From the NCBI RefSeq assembly GCF_038006045.1, contig NZ_JBBOUK010000001.1, forward strand, positions 1,653,001 to 1,717,000: 64,000 nt of DNA. Reading direction: 5' to 3'. Both the position numbers and the translations under genes were made by a program. Origin of the DNA: Exiguobacterium sp. FSL W8-0210 (GTDB taxonomy: Bacteria > Bacillota > Bacilli > Exiguobacteriales > Exiguobacteriaceae). The notes under the pieces were generated by a model that saw nothing but the letters and a program-made list of their open reading frames with translations, searched no databases and was not told the DNA's origin. Below, piece after piece: positions 8,204 through 15,565 of this stretch. Position 1 is the stretch's first letter. Each line of letters opens with the position of its first letter.

Positions 8204-8386
8204 ATGTTCGGCAAAGAACCGTCATGTATGCATTGCGGCAAAACGATTGAAGGAAACGAAAAAGTCTACATCCAGATGCGCTATCCGAAACATCGCGGGA
8301 TGACGGAAGTGAAGGCGTACCTAAAAAGCGAAGGACGTTTCATTTGTGACAAATGTTTCGCTGAAAAGACAGAGTCAAAGGGGTAA
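8204..8386 (+). CDS. Small zinc-ribbon protein, 60 aa
   Basis: Two CxxC pairs (CMHC at residues 8-11 and CDKC near 49-52) indicate a zinc ribbon. Start is preceded by AGGGGGCG. Short proteins of this type in Bacillales are often mislabelled as an Fe3+ hydroxamate transporter component; nothing here supports transport, and it has no signal or membrane segment. The epimerase gene starts 6 bp after the stop, so the two are probably co-transcribed. Function unknown. Confidence 0.8.
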   Translation: MFGKEPSCMHCGKTIEGNEKVYIQMRYPKHRGMTEVKAYLKSEGRFICDKCFAEKTESKG

Positions 8387-8392
8387 GCATCC

Positions 8393-9268
8393 ATGAATCT
8401 GAAAGAGAGTACGATTTTAGTTACAGGAATGACCGGAACGCTTGGCTCTCGTGTTGCGCGACGTTTTCTTGAAGAAGCGCGTGAAGTGCGCGGTTTGTAT
8501 CGCTCTAAGGAACAAGCGGATCAATACGCTTTCAAAGATGTCCACGCAGTCATCGGTGAGCTCGGTGATCCGGATTCGCTTCTTACAGCACTTCAAGGCG
8601 TCGATCTGTTGATTCACTGTGCTGCCTATCTCGGAGATGATCCCGATTTAGCACAGGAAGCAAATGTCACTGGTGTACAACATCTCGCGGATGCTGCGAC
8701 AAAAGCTCGTGTCAAGCGCATCGTTCACATCTCGACGACTTCCGTGTACGGAGAAGTCGTGAGTGGACATTTTACGGAAACGTCACCGCTCCTATCGTCC
8801 GAGCACGTCTACATCCATACAAAGCAGGAATCCGAACGCCTGTTACAGGAAAATACACCCGATTCCGATTTAATCATCTTACGTCCAGGATCAATTTGTG
8901 CCGAGAAGCAGTCCTACTGGGGGGATCGTCAAGTCGAGCGGATGAAAGAGGCGGATGTGATTACCTGGGTGCATCCGGACGATGTCGTTCCGTGGGTCCA
9001 TACGGATAATCTAGTCGAGATGATCGTCATCGCCGCAAAAAATGCGCATAATGGGGACATCTTCAATGCGATCGATGCGAATCTACCTGAGACGGATTTT
9101 CGGTTGATGTTGATCCATGCGAGCGGCACGCCATACCGAACACCGAATCGTTCGGCGGAACGCGCTACTTTCGCAAACGAACGAATCAAACAACTCGGAT
9201 ACGTTCCACTCCGAACACCGCAAGAGACGATTGAACAGTTAATTCAATCCTTTACAGTAAAATCATGA
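8393..9268 (+). CDS. NAD-dependent epimerase/dehydratase (extended SDR)
   Basis: A 291-aa extended SDR protein. The nucleotide-binding motif is VTGMTGTLGSRVARRF at residues 9-24, the acidic/serine region is HISTTSVYGE, and the catalytic YxxxK is YIHTK near residue 143. Substrate is not evident; this group acts on nucleotide sugars, sterols or flavonoid-like carbonyls. It shares an operon with the zinc ribbon upstream, and its stop overlaps by 4 bp the start of a truncated Nudix gene. Confidence 0.85.
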   Translation: MNLKESTILVTGMTGTLGSRVARRFLEEAREVRGLYRSKEQADQYAFKDVHAVIGELGDPDSLLTALQGVDLLIHCAAYLGDDPDLAQEANVTGVQHLADAATKARVKRIVHISTTSVYGEVVSGHFTETSPLLSSEHVYIHTKQESERLLQENTPDSDLIILRPGSICAEKQSYWGDRQVERMKEADVITWVHPDDVVPWVHTDNLVEMIVIAAKNAHNGDIFNAIDANLPETDFRLMLIHASGTPYRTPNRSAERATFANERIKQLGYVPLRTPQETIEQLIQSFTVKS

Positions 9269-9396
9269 TTTCACAAGCAATTATATTAGTAAACGGACAC
9301 GTATTGCTGGTACGACAGTATGTAGCACGAGGAGAAAACGTTTGGAATTTTCCTGGCGGACAAATCGAGCCTGGTAATTCACCCCAACAAGCGTGA
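9265..9396 (+). pseudogene. Nudix hydrolase remnant (5' third only)
   Basis: Starts with ATGA overlap of the epimerase gene and encodes 43 residues ending FPGGQIEPGNSPQQA and then TGA. This is exactly the start of a Nudix box, cut before the REUXEE part. The sequence after it is the terminator of the converging methyltransferase, which is also truncated. The two truncations meet within about 40 bp, consistent with one deletion removing both 3' ends. Confidence 0.75.
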
Positions 9397-10041
9397 TGTG
9401 CTCCAAGAAAAAGGGGCTGACTCAAAAGTCAGTCTCTCCAAAGATAATGTGAACTGCTCTTTCGTGTATCCGAGTCCACCTTGGAGACTATTTTCTTGAT
9501 AGACCTCCCAGTCCGTCAACGTCGCCCCGCCAAGCGGACCGCCCGCAACAAAACACGTCAATCCGAAATATCCTCCTGGGCGCAACATCTCCTTCAGTCG
9601 CGTCACGTAGGTCACACGTCGATGTGGCGCCATATGATGAAAACAGCCGGAATCGTAAATGAAATCATATGTATTCTGTTCGGTCGTCTTTAGAAAATCT
9701 TGCTTTCGAAACGCAACATGTGCCCCAGTCTGTTGAGCTTGTTCCGTTGCCCAGTCTAACGCGGTTGCTGAAAAATCCAGTCCCGTCACCGAGAAACCGT
9801 GTGTTGCGAGATAAATCGCATTTCGACCCGGTCCTGTTCCGAGATCTAACGCGTCACCAGGCGAGAGCCAGCCCTCTTCGACGTAACGAACTAAGTTCTC
9901 GTCCGGAATGTTCTTAAAAAACGGAACCGGTTTCGACCGATCTTCATAAAACTTGTCCCAAAACGGTTCTGGTTCACGCAATCGCGCGTCGAGCATCTTT
10001 AAAATATCCTCCATCGTATCAATCGTCTGTGTTTCTGTCAT
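9379..10041 (-). CDS. Class I SAM-dependent methyltransferase, probably truncated at its C-terminus
   Basis: A 220-aa protein with the SAM-binding motif LDLGTGPGRNAIYLATHG near residue 62 and acidic loop GLDFS, followed by YDFIYDSGCFHHM. Small methyltransferases of this TehB-like group normally continue beyond GYTKEQF for another 30-50 residues ending in a beta-strand pair. Here the frame runs instead through a terminator hairpin (9408-9438) and ends in low-complexity SWSTSRLLG. The catalytic fold may be incomplete. Start ATG follows GGGGGGAACTG. Confidence 0.75.
   Translation of the reverse strand: MTETQTIDTMEDILKMLDARLREPEPFWDKFYEDRSKPVPFFKNIPDENLVRYVEEGWLSPGDALDLGTGPGRNAIYLATHGFSVTGLDFSATALDWATEQAQQTGAHVAFRKQDFLKTTEQNTYDFIYDSGCFHHMAPHRRVTYVTRLKEMLRPGGYFGLTCFVAGGPLGGATLTDWEVYQENSLQGGLGYTKEQFTLSLERLTFESAPFSWSTSRLLG
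9408..9438 (-). terminator. Terminator hairpin inside the truncated methyltransferase 3' end
   Basis: Read on the minus strand, GAGACTGACT-TTTG-AGTCAGCCCC (two mismatches) is followed by TTTTTC. It lies before the present stop codon of the methyltransferase, which supports the view that the original stop was lost. Confidence 0.6.
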
Positions 10042-10223
10042 TGATCAGTTCCCCCTCTTTTCTTCTATAATATTGTATTCGTGTTTCGTCTCTAATTCTC
10101 CTGTATTTCTCGGATAGAAATGCGCTATTTTCTTACCTTACAATATTGTTAGTATATTCTCGCAAACGCCCATGCTACACTTGCTTTTAATTGAACCAAC
10201 CATTCAAAAGGGAGATATCTTGC

Positions 10224-10859
10224 ATGCGTCAACATCCGACTTCCACTTCTACCTTAGCAACGGATGAGAAGATCATCCGCTTGATTCAAGGTCTTCATCA
10301 AATGCACCATTCACCTATGAAAGCTACCCATTATCAAAAGTTAGCAGCTCAACTTCCTTACCCTTCGCTTGAAGAAATCAACGCCCGATTCGGTTCGTGG
10401 GCACACCTGTTAGAACGAGCTGGAATCGTCAAGGCTTCCCATTTATCGACGAAAGAACGCATGACGCTGAACCGTCCCGCTGCGGTCAAGCGAACGAAGC
10501 GGTGGTCGATCGAAGAAAGCGTTGCTTTTTATGTCGCACAAAAAGGAACGAACATGACGATTCGCTCCTACACAGAATTGCGGGATCTACACCCAGAAAT
10601 GCTGAGTGCGAATACGATCATTCGTCGGTTCGGCACCTGGAAAAATGCCTTGGCACACTTCGATCTCACCTCGAACGGCTTCTTCACTGACCAAGACTGC
10701 TTAGACGCTCTTCAACAAGCTGCAGCCACACATGGACCGCTACTGACGAGTCAGCAATATGCCAAGTGGGCGCGCGCGCACCAAGCACCTTCAATGACAT
10801 TGTTGATTGAACGCTTCTCCAGTTGGCGCGAAGCCTTGCGTCGTCTCGACAGCGAATAA
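10224..10859 (+). CDS. Protein with three homing-endonuclease-associated (HNH) repeats, no nuclease domain
   Basis: A 211-aa protein built from three repeats of about 55 residues. Each ends in a signature: INARFGSWAHLLERAGI, IIRRFGTWKNALAHF and LIERFSSWREALRRL, preceded by a Y..L/W helix and a PS or lsA turn. This repeat (Pfam HNH_repeat class) is normally an accessory DNA-binding segment of HNH homing endonucleases. No HNH, GIY-YIG or LAGLIDADG motif is present, so it looks like a stand-alone DNA-binding protein. The chosen ATG follows AAGGGAGA; an upstream in-frame TTG at 10191 is less likely. It is monocistronic with a strong terminator. Confidence 0.75.
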   Translation: MRQHPTSTSTLATDEKIIRLIQGLHQMHHSPMKATHYQKLAAQLPYPSLEEINARFGSWAHLLERAGIVKASHLSTKERMTLNRPAAVKRTKRWSIEESVAFYVAQKGTNMTIRSYTELRDLHPEMLSANTIIRRFGTWKNALAHFDLTSNGFFTDQDCLDALQQAAATHGPLLTSQQYAKWARAHQAPSMTLLIERFSSWREALRRLDSE

Positions 10860-10905
10860 AAAGGATCGTGCCCGCTGATTGATTCGACGGGACACGATCC
10901 TTTTT
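10858..10905. terminator. Bidirectional terminator
   Basis: AAAAAGGATCGTG and CACGATCCTTTTT arms around a GC-rich inner stem. It has T runs on both strands and serves the HNH-repeat gene and the converging lipoprotein gene. Confidence 0.9.
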
Positions 10906-10907
10906 GA

Positions 10908-11321
10908 TTATTGTTTTAGCAATCGTAAGAGCTCATGATCCGCCCCTTCAGCGCATTGGCGTAACGTATAGATTATCTCTTGCTTCACGATCGTTTTGTC
11001 GAGTTGCTGACAGACTTCGTTTTTACGATCGTCGTCTGTTGAACCGAACTGATCACGTGATGAATCAGACGAATACTGATACGTCTTGCCATCATACTTG
11101 ATGTCATACAACACCGGGTCACCTTCAGTCGTAAACGCTGTGATGCGAATCTGATCTGATTTTCCTTGCTTCGACTTCTTCAAAAAAGACTCGAATCGGT
11201 CGCTGTTCGTAACACCATTCTGGACGATGATGTCACCGTTATTCTTCGCATCTTCCATCGTATACTTTCCGCAACCTACTAAGAATAGGATACATAAAGC
11301 CAAACCGATCTTCCGCACCAA
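10908..11321 (-). CDS. DUF4362-like lipoprotein
   Basis: A 137-aa protein with a lipoprotein signal (VRKIGLALCILFLVGC, lipobox LVGC, cysteine at residue 17). The mature part begins EDAKNNGDIIVQNGVTN, the pattern of DUF4362 proteins of Firmicutes. It would be anchored on the outer face of the membrane. Function is unknown. It follows the SRPBCC gene by 15 bp and could be co-transcribed with it and the ArsR gene. Confidence 0.7.
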   Translation of the reverse strand: MVRKIGLALCILFLVGCGKYTMEDAKNNGDIIVQNGVTNSDRFESFLKKSKQGKSDQIRITAFTTEGDPVLYDIKYDGKTYQYSSDSSRDQFGSTDDDRKNEVCQQLDKTIVKQEIIYTLRQCAEGADHELLRLLKQ

Positions 11322-11336
11322 AACATCGACTCCTTC

Positions 11337-11843
11337 TTACTGTTTCGTCAATAGGTGATCTAGGCGATACAGTTGCGACGTGAAACCTTCCTTCATTCCC
11401 ATCCCCAGCACTACTTGCACAGCTGCTTCCGTTTCGTAGGTCGATTCAAAGACAATCAAGGTCGTTTCTCCATGGTCAATGAATGTCGTGACATTTTCAC
11501 TACCTGGTAAATTTTCAGAGATAGCTCCTGACGCGTCGGAGAAGTAATCGGCATGACTATAGGTGTTCGGGGCATCGATATGTCTAAAAATTGCTTTCCC
11601 CCACGACTCCATGCCATAAAAATCACCTTGTGTTGGATCGACACACCGCATGCAATAATGCCAAACGCCGTCCGGTTGAAATTCGAACGTTTTGATTGTC
11701 GTCTCCCAGCCTTCTGGTCCCCACCAGGCTTCGAGTTGCTCTTTTTCCGTGAATGCGGCAAAGACGATTTCTCGCGGTGCCTCACAAACCCATTCCATTC
11801 GTAGCACCTTACCATCAATCGATGTCTTCAGTTCCTTTTTCAT
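11337..11843 (-). CDS. SRPBCC (AHSA1-like START) domain protein
   Basis: A 168-aa protein of the AHSA1/SRPBCC fold. The telling features are RMEWVCEAPREIVFAAFTEK at the first strand, then EAWWGPEGWETT, and the C-terminal GMGMKEGFTSQLYRLDHLL helix. These proteins bind small hydrophobic ligands and are commonly encoded after an ArsR regulator. The ATG at 11843 follows GAAGGGAGACGAG and lies inside the 3' end of the ArsR gene (overlap 29 bp), so the pair is an operon. The ligand is unknown. Confidence 0.85.
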   Translation of the reverse strand: MKKELKTSIDGKVLRMEWVCEAPREIVFAAFTEKEQLEAWWGPEGWETTIKTFEFQPDGVWHYCMRCVDPTQGDFYGMESWGKAIFRHIDAPNTYSHADYFSDASGAISENLPGSENVTTFIDHGETTLIVFESTYETEAAVQVVLGMGMKEGFTSQLYRLDHLLTKQ

Positions 11844-12180
11844 TCGTCTCGTCTCCCTTCGCGGATGATTGCATCTGCTGCAAATGTTCATCTAGACGAT
11901 ACATGCGTGCTTCCATCTGGGCCATTGTGTTACTCCACGTGACAAGTTCTCGAAAAGCTTCTGGACGAAGGCTATACAAGCGACGATTCGCCTGCCGCTC
12001 GACAGTGATTAGTTCTGCGTCAAGCAACAGCTTTAAGTGCTTCGAGGTTTGCGGTTGGCGTAAGTGTAGTTGATCGGCTAACTCATTGACGGAGCGAGGA
12101 CCTTTTCGTAATGCTTCGATGAGTTGTAATCGTATTGGGTCGCCGAGTGCTGAAAATCGTGCGGACATCTGCTCGTTCAT
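11815..12180 (-). CDS. ArsR-family winged-helix repressor
   Basis: A 121-aa regulator with the ArsR core: FSALGDPIRLQLIEAL, SVNELADQLHLRQPQTSKHL as recognition helix, and the wing LITVERQANRRLYSL. The metal-binding ELCVCDL motif is absent, as in the subgroup that controls SRPBCC genes and senses a non-metal signal. It carries an acidic C-terminal tail after residue 100. It overlaps the SRPBCC gene. Tandem palindromes at 12204-12239, just upstream, are a likely autoregulatory operator. Confidence 0.88.
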   Translation of the reverse strand: MNEQMSARFSALGDPIRLQLIEALRKGPRSVNELADQLHLRQPQTSKHLKLLLDAELITVERQANRRLYSLRPEAFRELVTWSNTMAQMEARMYRLDEHLQQMQSSAKGDETNEKGTEDID

Positions 12181-12203
12181 ATCCGTTCACCTCTTTATTT
12201 TAT

Positions 12204-12239
12204 ATATTCCCACTTTAGAATATTCCAAACTAAGAATAT
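12204..12239. promoter_or_regulatory. Two overlapping palindromic operators upstream of the ArsR gene
   Basis: ATATTC-N8-GAATAT occurs at 12204-12223 and again at 12220-12239, the second sharing four bases with the first. The 6-bp arms are perfect in both. They lie 25-60 bp upstream of the ArsR start, the usual place for an ArsR-family autoregulatory site. No competing explanation such as a terminator (no GC stem) fits. Confidence 0.7.
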
Positions 12240-12316
12240 AAAAAATGCAAAATGATTGTCAGATGCGTTCAAATGGCGTACGTTCTAGAGAACCTGTATG
12301 AAAAGAGCGTGAACCA

Positions 12317-13171
12317 ATGAAGACCGAATGGATGGAAGCATTCCTCGTCACCGCGGAGACCGGCAGCCTGACGAAAGCAAGTGAAGTACTGCATATGACG
12401 CAACCGGCGTTAAGTAAACAAATCAAAAGTCTTGAGAGTGCACTCGACGTCTCGTTGTTACACCGTTCGGCACATGGTGTCACGTTGACGACAGCTGGCG
12501 AAATCGTCTTTGAAGAGAGTCGTGAACTCCTTGACCGAATTGATCAGATGAAACGACGAATCGGTACGATCGACGAACGGACGACCCTGACGCTCGGATC
12601 ATGGCCAAGCGTTGCGATGACGTATCTCCCCCGTCACGTCTCGCGTCACGCGACGGCCCCGGATCTCAAGTTGAAGACGGCGCATACGACGATCGATTTG
12701 ATGCAAGGTCTTGAAGAACGGCGATACGATGCTGTCTTACTCGACGATCGTCACCATGTCCATCCGTATCATACGACGCATTTGTATACGGAGAATTTTT
12801 TGCTTTACGTGCATCAAGACGATGAACGATTTATAGGCTGTACGTCTGTGGCGTTTGAGCAAATTCGAGATGCCTCTTTTTTATCGCTCCCGATTGATTG
12901 CGATTCGACGAACATCCTAAAAGACGCGTTCATCGAACGAGGTGCCGTCTATCAGGCAGAAAACGAGATGGAATTCGGATCAAGCGTCCTCGGTTTCATT
13001 CGCGCCGGGCTCGGCATCGCCCTGTTACCGGAGATTTTTCAAGACGGACTATCCCCTGAAATCAAGACGTTACCGGTTGATGGGTTTGATGTCGTCCGCA
13101 AATTGTCACTCGTCTCACGAGACGCCTCCCATCATGCCATCCTGCTTGATTTACTCGGTCAGTCACGTTGA
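12317..13171 (+). CDS. LysR-family transcriptional regulator
   Basis: A 284-aa regulator. The amino-terminal winged helix reads MEAFLVTAETGSLTKASEVL then MTQPALSKQIKSLE, and the remaining part is a periplasmic-binding-like effector domain ending with the RAGLGIALLPE motif near residue 230. It is divergent from the ArsR operon and convergent with the gene at 13159-13782, overlapping its end by 13 bp. Its target cannot be assigned; the divergent ArsR/SRPBCC unit is a candidate by position. Confidence 0.85.
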   Translation: MKTEWMEAFLVTAETGSLTKASEVLHMTQPALSKQIKSLESALDVSLLHRSAHGVTLTTAGEIVFEESRELLDRIDQMKRRIGTIDERTTLTLGSWPSVAMTYLPRHVSRHATAPDLKLKTAHTTIDLMQGLEERRYDAVLLDDRHHVHPYHTTHLYTENFLLYVHQDDERFIGCTSVAFEQIRDASFLSLPIDCDSTNILKDAFIERGAVYQAENEMEFGSSVLGFIRAGLGIALLPEIFQDGLSPEIKTLPVDGFDVVRKLSLVSRDASHHAILLDLLGQSR

Positions 13172-13782
13172 AGATGCACTTGTAGTTCATTCCTTAGATC
13201 ATCGACCTGATCTTGCGAAATCTCTGAATCCGGCGTCTCGCCGTAACGGACGAGATGATAGATCGACGGATCGAGCGTGACATCAATCCGTTGTAACCAT
13301 TCGCCGACCGTCTCTTCAGAGCGGCGGCGTTTTTGTCGTGTCAGCTGCCGATCGAATGTTTGTAAAAGCCGGCGAATCTCTGACTCTGATTCTTCACCGA
13401 CAAATGTTTGTCGTGTCGAACGATTCTGTGTAAACACTGGAGGCGGATCCATGAGATCGTCGACTACACTCTCCTGTTTGCGCCGTTTTCGTAAACGCTT
13501 CAAGAAGTAGCGTAGACTGAAGAGGACAATCAGTAGTATGACAAGACCGACGACGCCATAAAAGGTAGTCACTCCTAATGCATCCTTATCCGCAAATCCC
13601 TCGCTTCGTACATCTATCTTTTGTTTGGTCGGTTTACCTTCTTCTCCTCCATTAACTATAATTTGGGTTTGAGAAGTTGCTGGATCATAAAAGAAATAGC
13701 GATAGGCTTCCGTTCCGACCAATTGAATAGCTAAAAGACTCACGAGTGCTACACATAATGTCACGATTAAACCACGTTTCAT
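13159..13782 (-). CDS. Two-pass membrane protein with a DUF4129-like cytoplasmic tail
   Basis: A 207-aa protein. It has a signal-anchor at residues 4-22, an extracytoplasmic stretch of about 50 residues, a second membrane segment (GVVGLVILLIVLFSLRYFL) followed by basic residues, and a soluble tail. The tail has RRSEETVGEWLQRI and then YHLVRYGE, resembling DUF4129 domains that often sit beside transglutaminases. No transglutaminase is nearby. The ATG chosen follows AAGGAGTGATGG; an upstream TTG is less likely. Weak family call. Confidence 0.6.
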   Translation of the reverse strand: MKRGLIVTLCVALVSLLAIQLVGTEAYRYFFYDPATSQTQIIVNGGEEGKPTKQKIDVRSEGFADKDALGVTTFYGVVGLVILLIVLFSLRYFLKRLRKRRKQESVVDDLMDPPPVFTQNRSTRQTFVGEESESEIRRLLQTFDRQLTRQKRRRSEETVGEWLQRIDVTLDPSIYHLVRYGETPDSEISQDQVDDLRNELQVHLQRD

Positions 13783-13900
13783 CCCATCACTCCTTTTCAA
13801 TATTTTACCATTATCATTTCGGAATGCATTGATTTTTCTTTCTTTTCAGTCAATTTTTCATTAGAGTAAGTGGTGACTCTCAATAAAAGGACGTGACATC

Positions 13901-14668
13901 ATGTATCTTCCAAGTTTTTCGTTAATCGATCAGACATTTCTTATCACTGGAGCTGGACGAGGTATCGGACGCGCGCTCGCCATCGGGATGGCAGAAGCCG
14001 GTGCTAACATCATTCTCGTCGCCCGGACGGAACGGGATTTGAAGGAGACGGCACAAGAAATCGAACGACTCGGTCGAACGGCTTACATATTCCCGTGCGA
14101 CATCACTGACCGGAAACAAGTCGTCGAGACGGTAGCTCGTGCCTACGAACAAGTACCGCAGATTGATGGACTCGTCAACAATGCCGGAATGAACATTCGC
14201 TCGAAGGCACTCGATGTGACGGAAGAAGAATGGGAAACGATCCAACAGACGAATCTGAAATCCGCCTTCTTCTTTGCTCAAGAAATCGGGAAACGGATGC
14301 AAGAGACAGGTGGAAGTATTCTGAATATCGCCTCCGTCGCGGGTCACGTCGCCTTACGGACCGGTGTCGTGTATGCGACGACGAAGGCGGCGATGATTCA
14401 GATGACGAAGGTATTAGCCCTTGAATGGGGACCACAAAACATTCGTGTCAATGCGATCGGTCCGTGGTATTTTAAAACACCGCTGACGGAACCCTTACTA
14501 AAAGATCCTACATATCTGCAGGAGATCGTTGACGTGACACCACTCGGTCGGGTGGGTGAATTAGAAGAGCTCGTTGGTCCAGTTGTCTTCTTATCATCTG
14601 CCGCTGCCCGTTACGTGACGGGACAAACACTTTATGTTGATGGCGGGATGACGATTAAAGGTTTTTAA
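13901..14668 (+). CDS. Classical SDR oxidoreductase
   Basis: A 255-aa short-chain dehydrogenase. It has the TGAGRGIGRALAIGMAEAGA cofactor motif, NNAGMN, catalytic serine in NIASVAGH, YATTK as the YxxxK pair, and the C-terminal YVTGQTLYVDGGMT. It most resembles gluconate 5-dehydrogenase or 2-deoxygluconate dehydrogenase types, but the substrate is not fixed by sequence. Ribosome binding site AAAAGGACG precedes the ATG. A hairpin at 14675-14708 separates it from the next SDR gene. Confidence 0.88.
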   Translation: MYLPSFSLIDQTFLITGAGRGIGRALAIGMAEAGANIILVARTERDLKETAQEIERLGRTAYIFPCDITDRKQVVETVARAYEQVPQIDGLVNNAGMNIRSKALDVTEEEWETIQQTNLKSAFFFAQEIGKRMQETGGSILNIASVAGHVALRTGVVYATTKAAMIQMTKVLALEWGPQNIRVNAIGPWYFKTPLTEPLLKDPTYLQEIVDVTPLGRVGELEELVGPVVFLSSAAARYVTGQTLYVDGGMTIKGF

Positions 14669-14674
14669 AACAGA

Positions 14675-14708
14675 AGAAGACGGATGCGCATCTGCCCATC
14701 CGTCTTCT
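14675..14708 (+). terminator. Hairpin between the two SDR genes
   Basis: AGAAGACGGATG and CATCCGTCTTCT arms, 12 bp perfect, loop of 10. There is no strong T run, so it may be a weak terminator or mRNA-stabilising stem. Confidence 0.65.
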
Positions 14709-14730
14709 CATATCTTAAAGGAGTTTCATC

Positions 14731-15528
14731 ATGCCAAAACGTATTGCACTCGTCGCTGGTGCCTCTCGTGGCGCCGGACGTGGCATCGCTTATGCTTTAG
14801 GTGGCGCCGGAATGATTGTTTACGTCACGGGACGAAGTACGAATGAACAGACGACGGACAATCGTAGCGAGACGATCGAAGAGACGGCTGCTGGTGTCAC
14901 GGCACGCGACGGACTTGGCATCCCGGTCGTTTGTGACCATACGAATCAAACGGACATCAATCGTCTGATTCAGCAGATCCAACATCAACATGGTCGAATC
15001 GATCTCCTCATCAATTGTGTATTCGGTGGTTCGGAAAGCCACTTGCCATCCGGAACCGGACGACGGTTTTGGGAGCGACCACCGGAACATTGGGACGCGA
15101 TGATGTCCGCCGGACCAAAAGCGTATTTGTGGACGATTCGGGCTGCGATGCCATTACTGCAACAGAGTCCAGCCGCGCTCGTCATCAATTTGACGTCATT
15201 CACACCAGATCAGGTGGCCGGAAATCTTTATTATGATTTGGCGATGCAAACGATTAATCGGATGACGCACGTCATAGCGCAAGAGTTAGCTCAAACAACT
15301 ATCTCTGTCATCGCGCTCTGCCCCGGTTTCATGCGGACCGAACGGGTCGTCGATGCCGGTTTCGCGAGCGCCGCGACAGAATCGACGACCTATATCGGAC
15401 GGGCAGTCACAGCGCTAATGGCAGATGACGATGTTAGCCGTTATTCTGGGCAAGCCGTCTTCGTTGCCGATCTCGCGAAGACGTATCAATTTACAGATCA
15501 GGACGGGACTCCGCCACTATCGTTTTAA
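14731..15528 (+). CDS. SDR-family protein lacking the catalytic lysine
   Basis: A 265-aa DHRS1-like SDR. The cofactor motif VAGASRGAGRGIAYALGGAG, arginine-rich VTGRS and NLTSFTP are present. At the active site the usual YYDLAK reads YYDLAMQ, so the lysine of YxxxK is methionine. Since that lysine positions the nicotinamide ribose, the enzyme may be inactive or altered. It lies 20 bp after the hairpin that ends the previous SDR unit, with its own AAAGGAG site. The frame is otherwise intact. Confidence 0.8.
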   Translation: MPKRIALVAGASRGAGRGIAYALGGAGMIVYVTGRSTNEQTTDNRSETIEETAAGVTARDGLGIPVVCDHTNQTDINRLIQQIQHQHGRIDLLINCVFGGSESHLPSGTGRRFWERPPEHWDAMMSAGPKAYLWTIRAAMPLLQQSPAALVINLTSFTPDQVAGNLYYDLAMQTINRMTHVIAQELAQTTISVIALCPGFMRTERVVDAGFASAATESTTYIGRAVTALMADDDVSRYSGQAVFVADLAKTYQFTDQDGTPPLSF

Positions 15529-15565
15529 TTGCTTTACTCGATGGATTCAACTAGTTTTAAATCAT

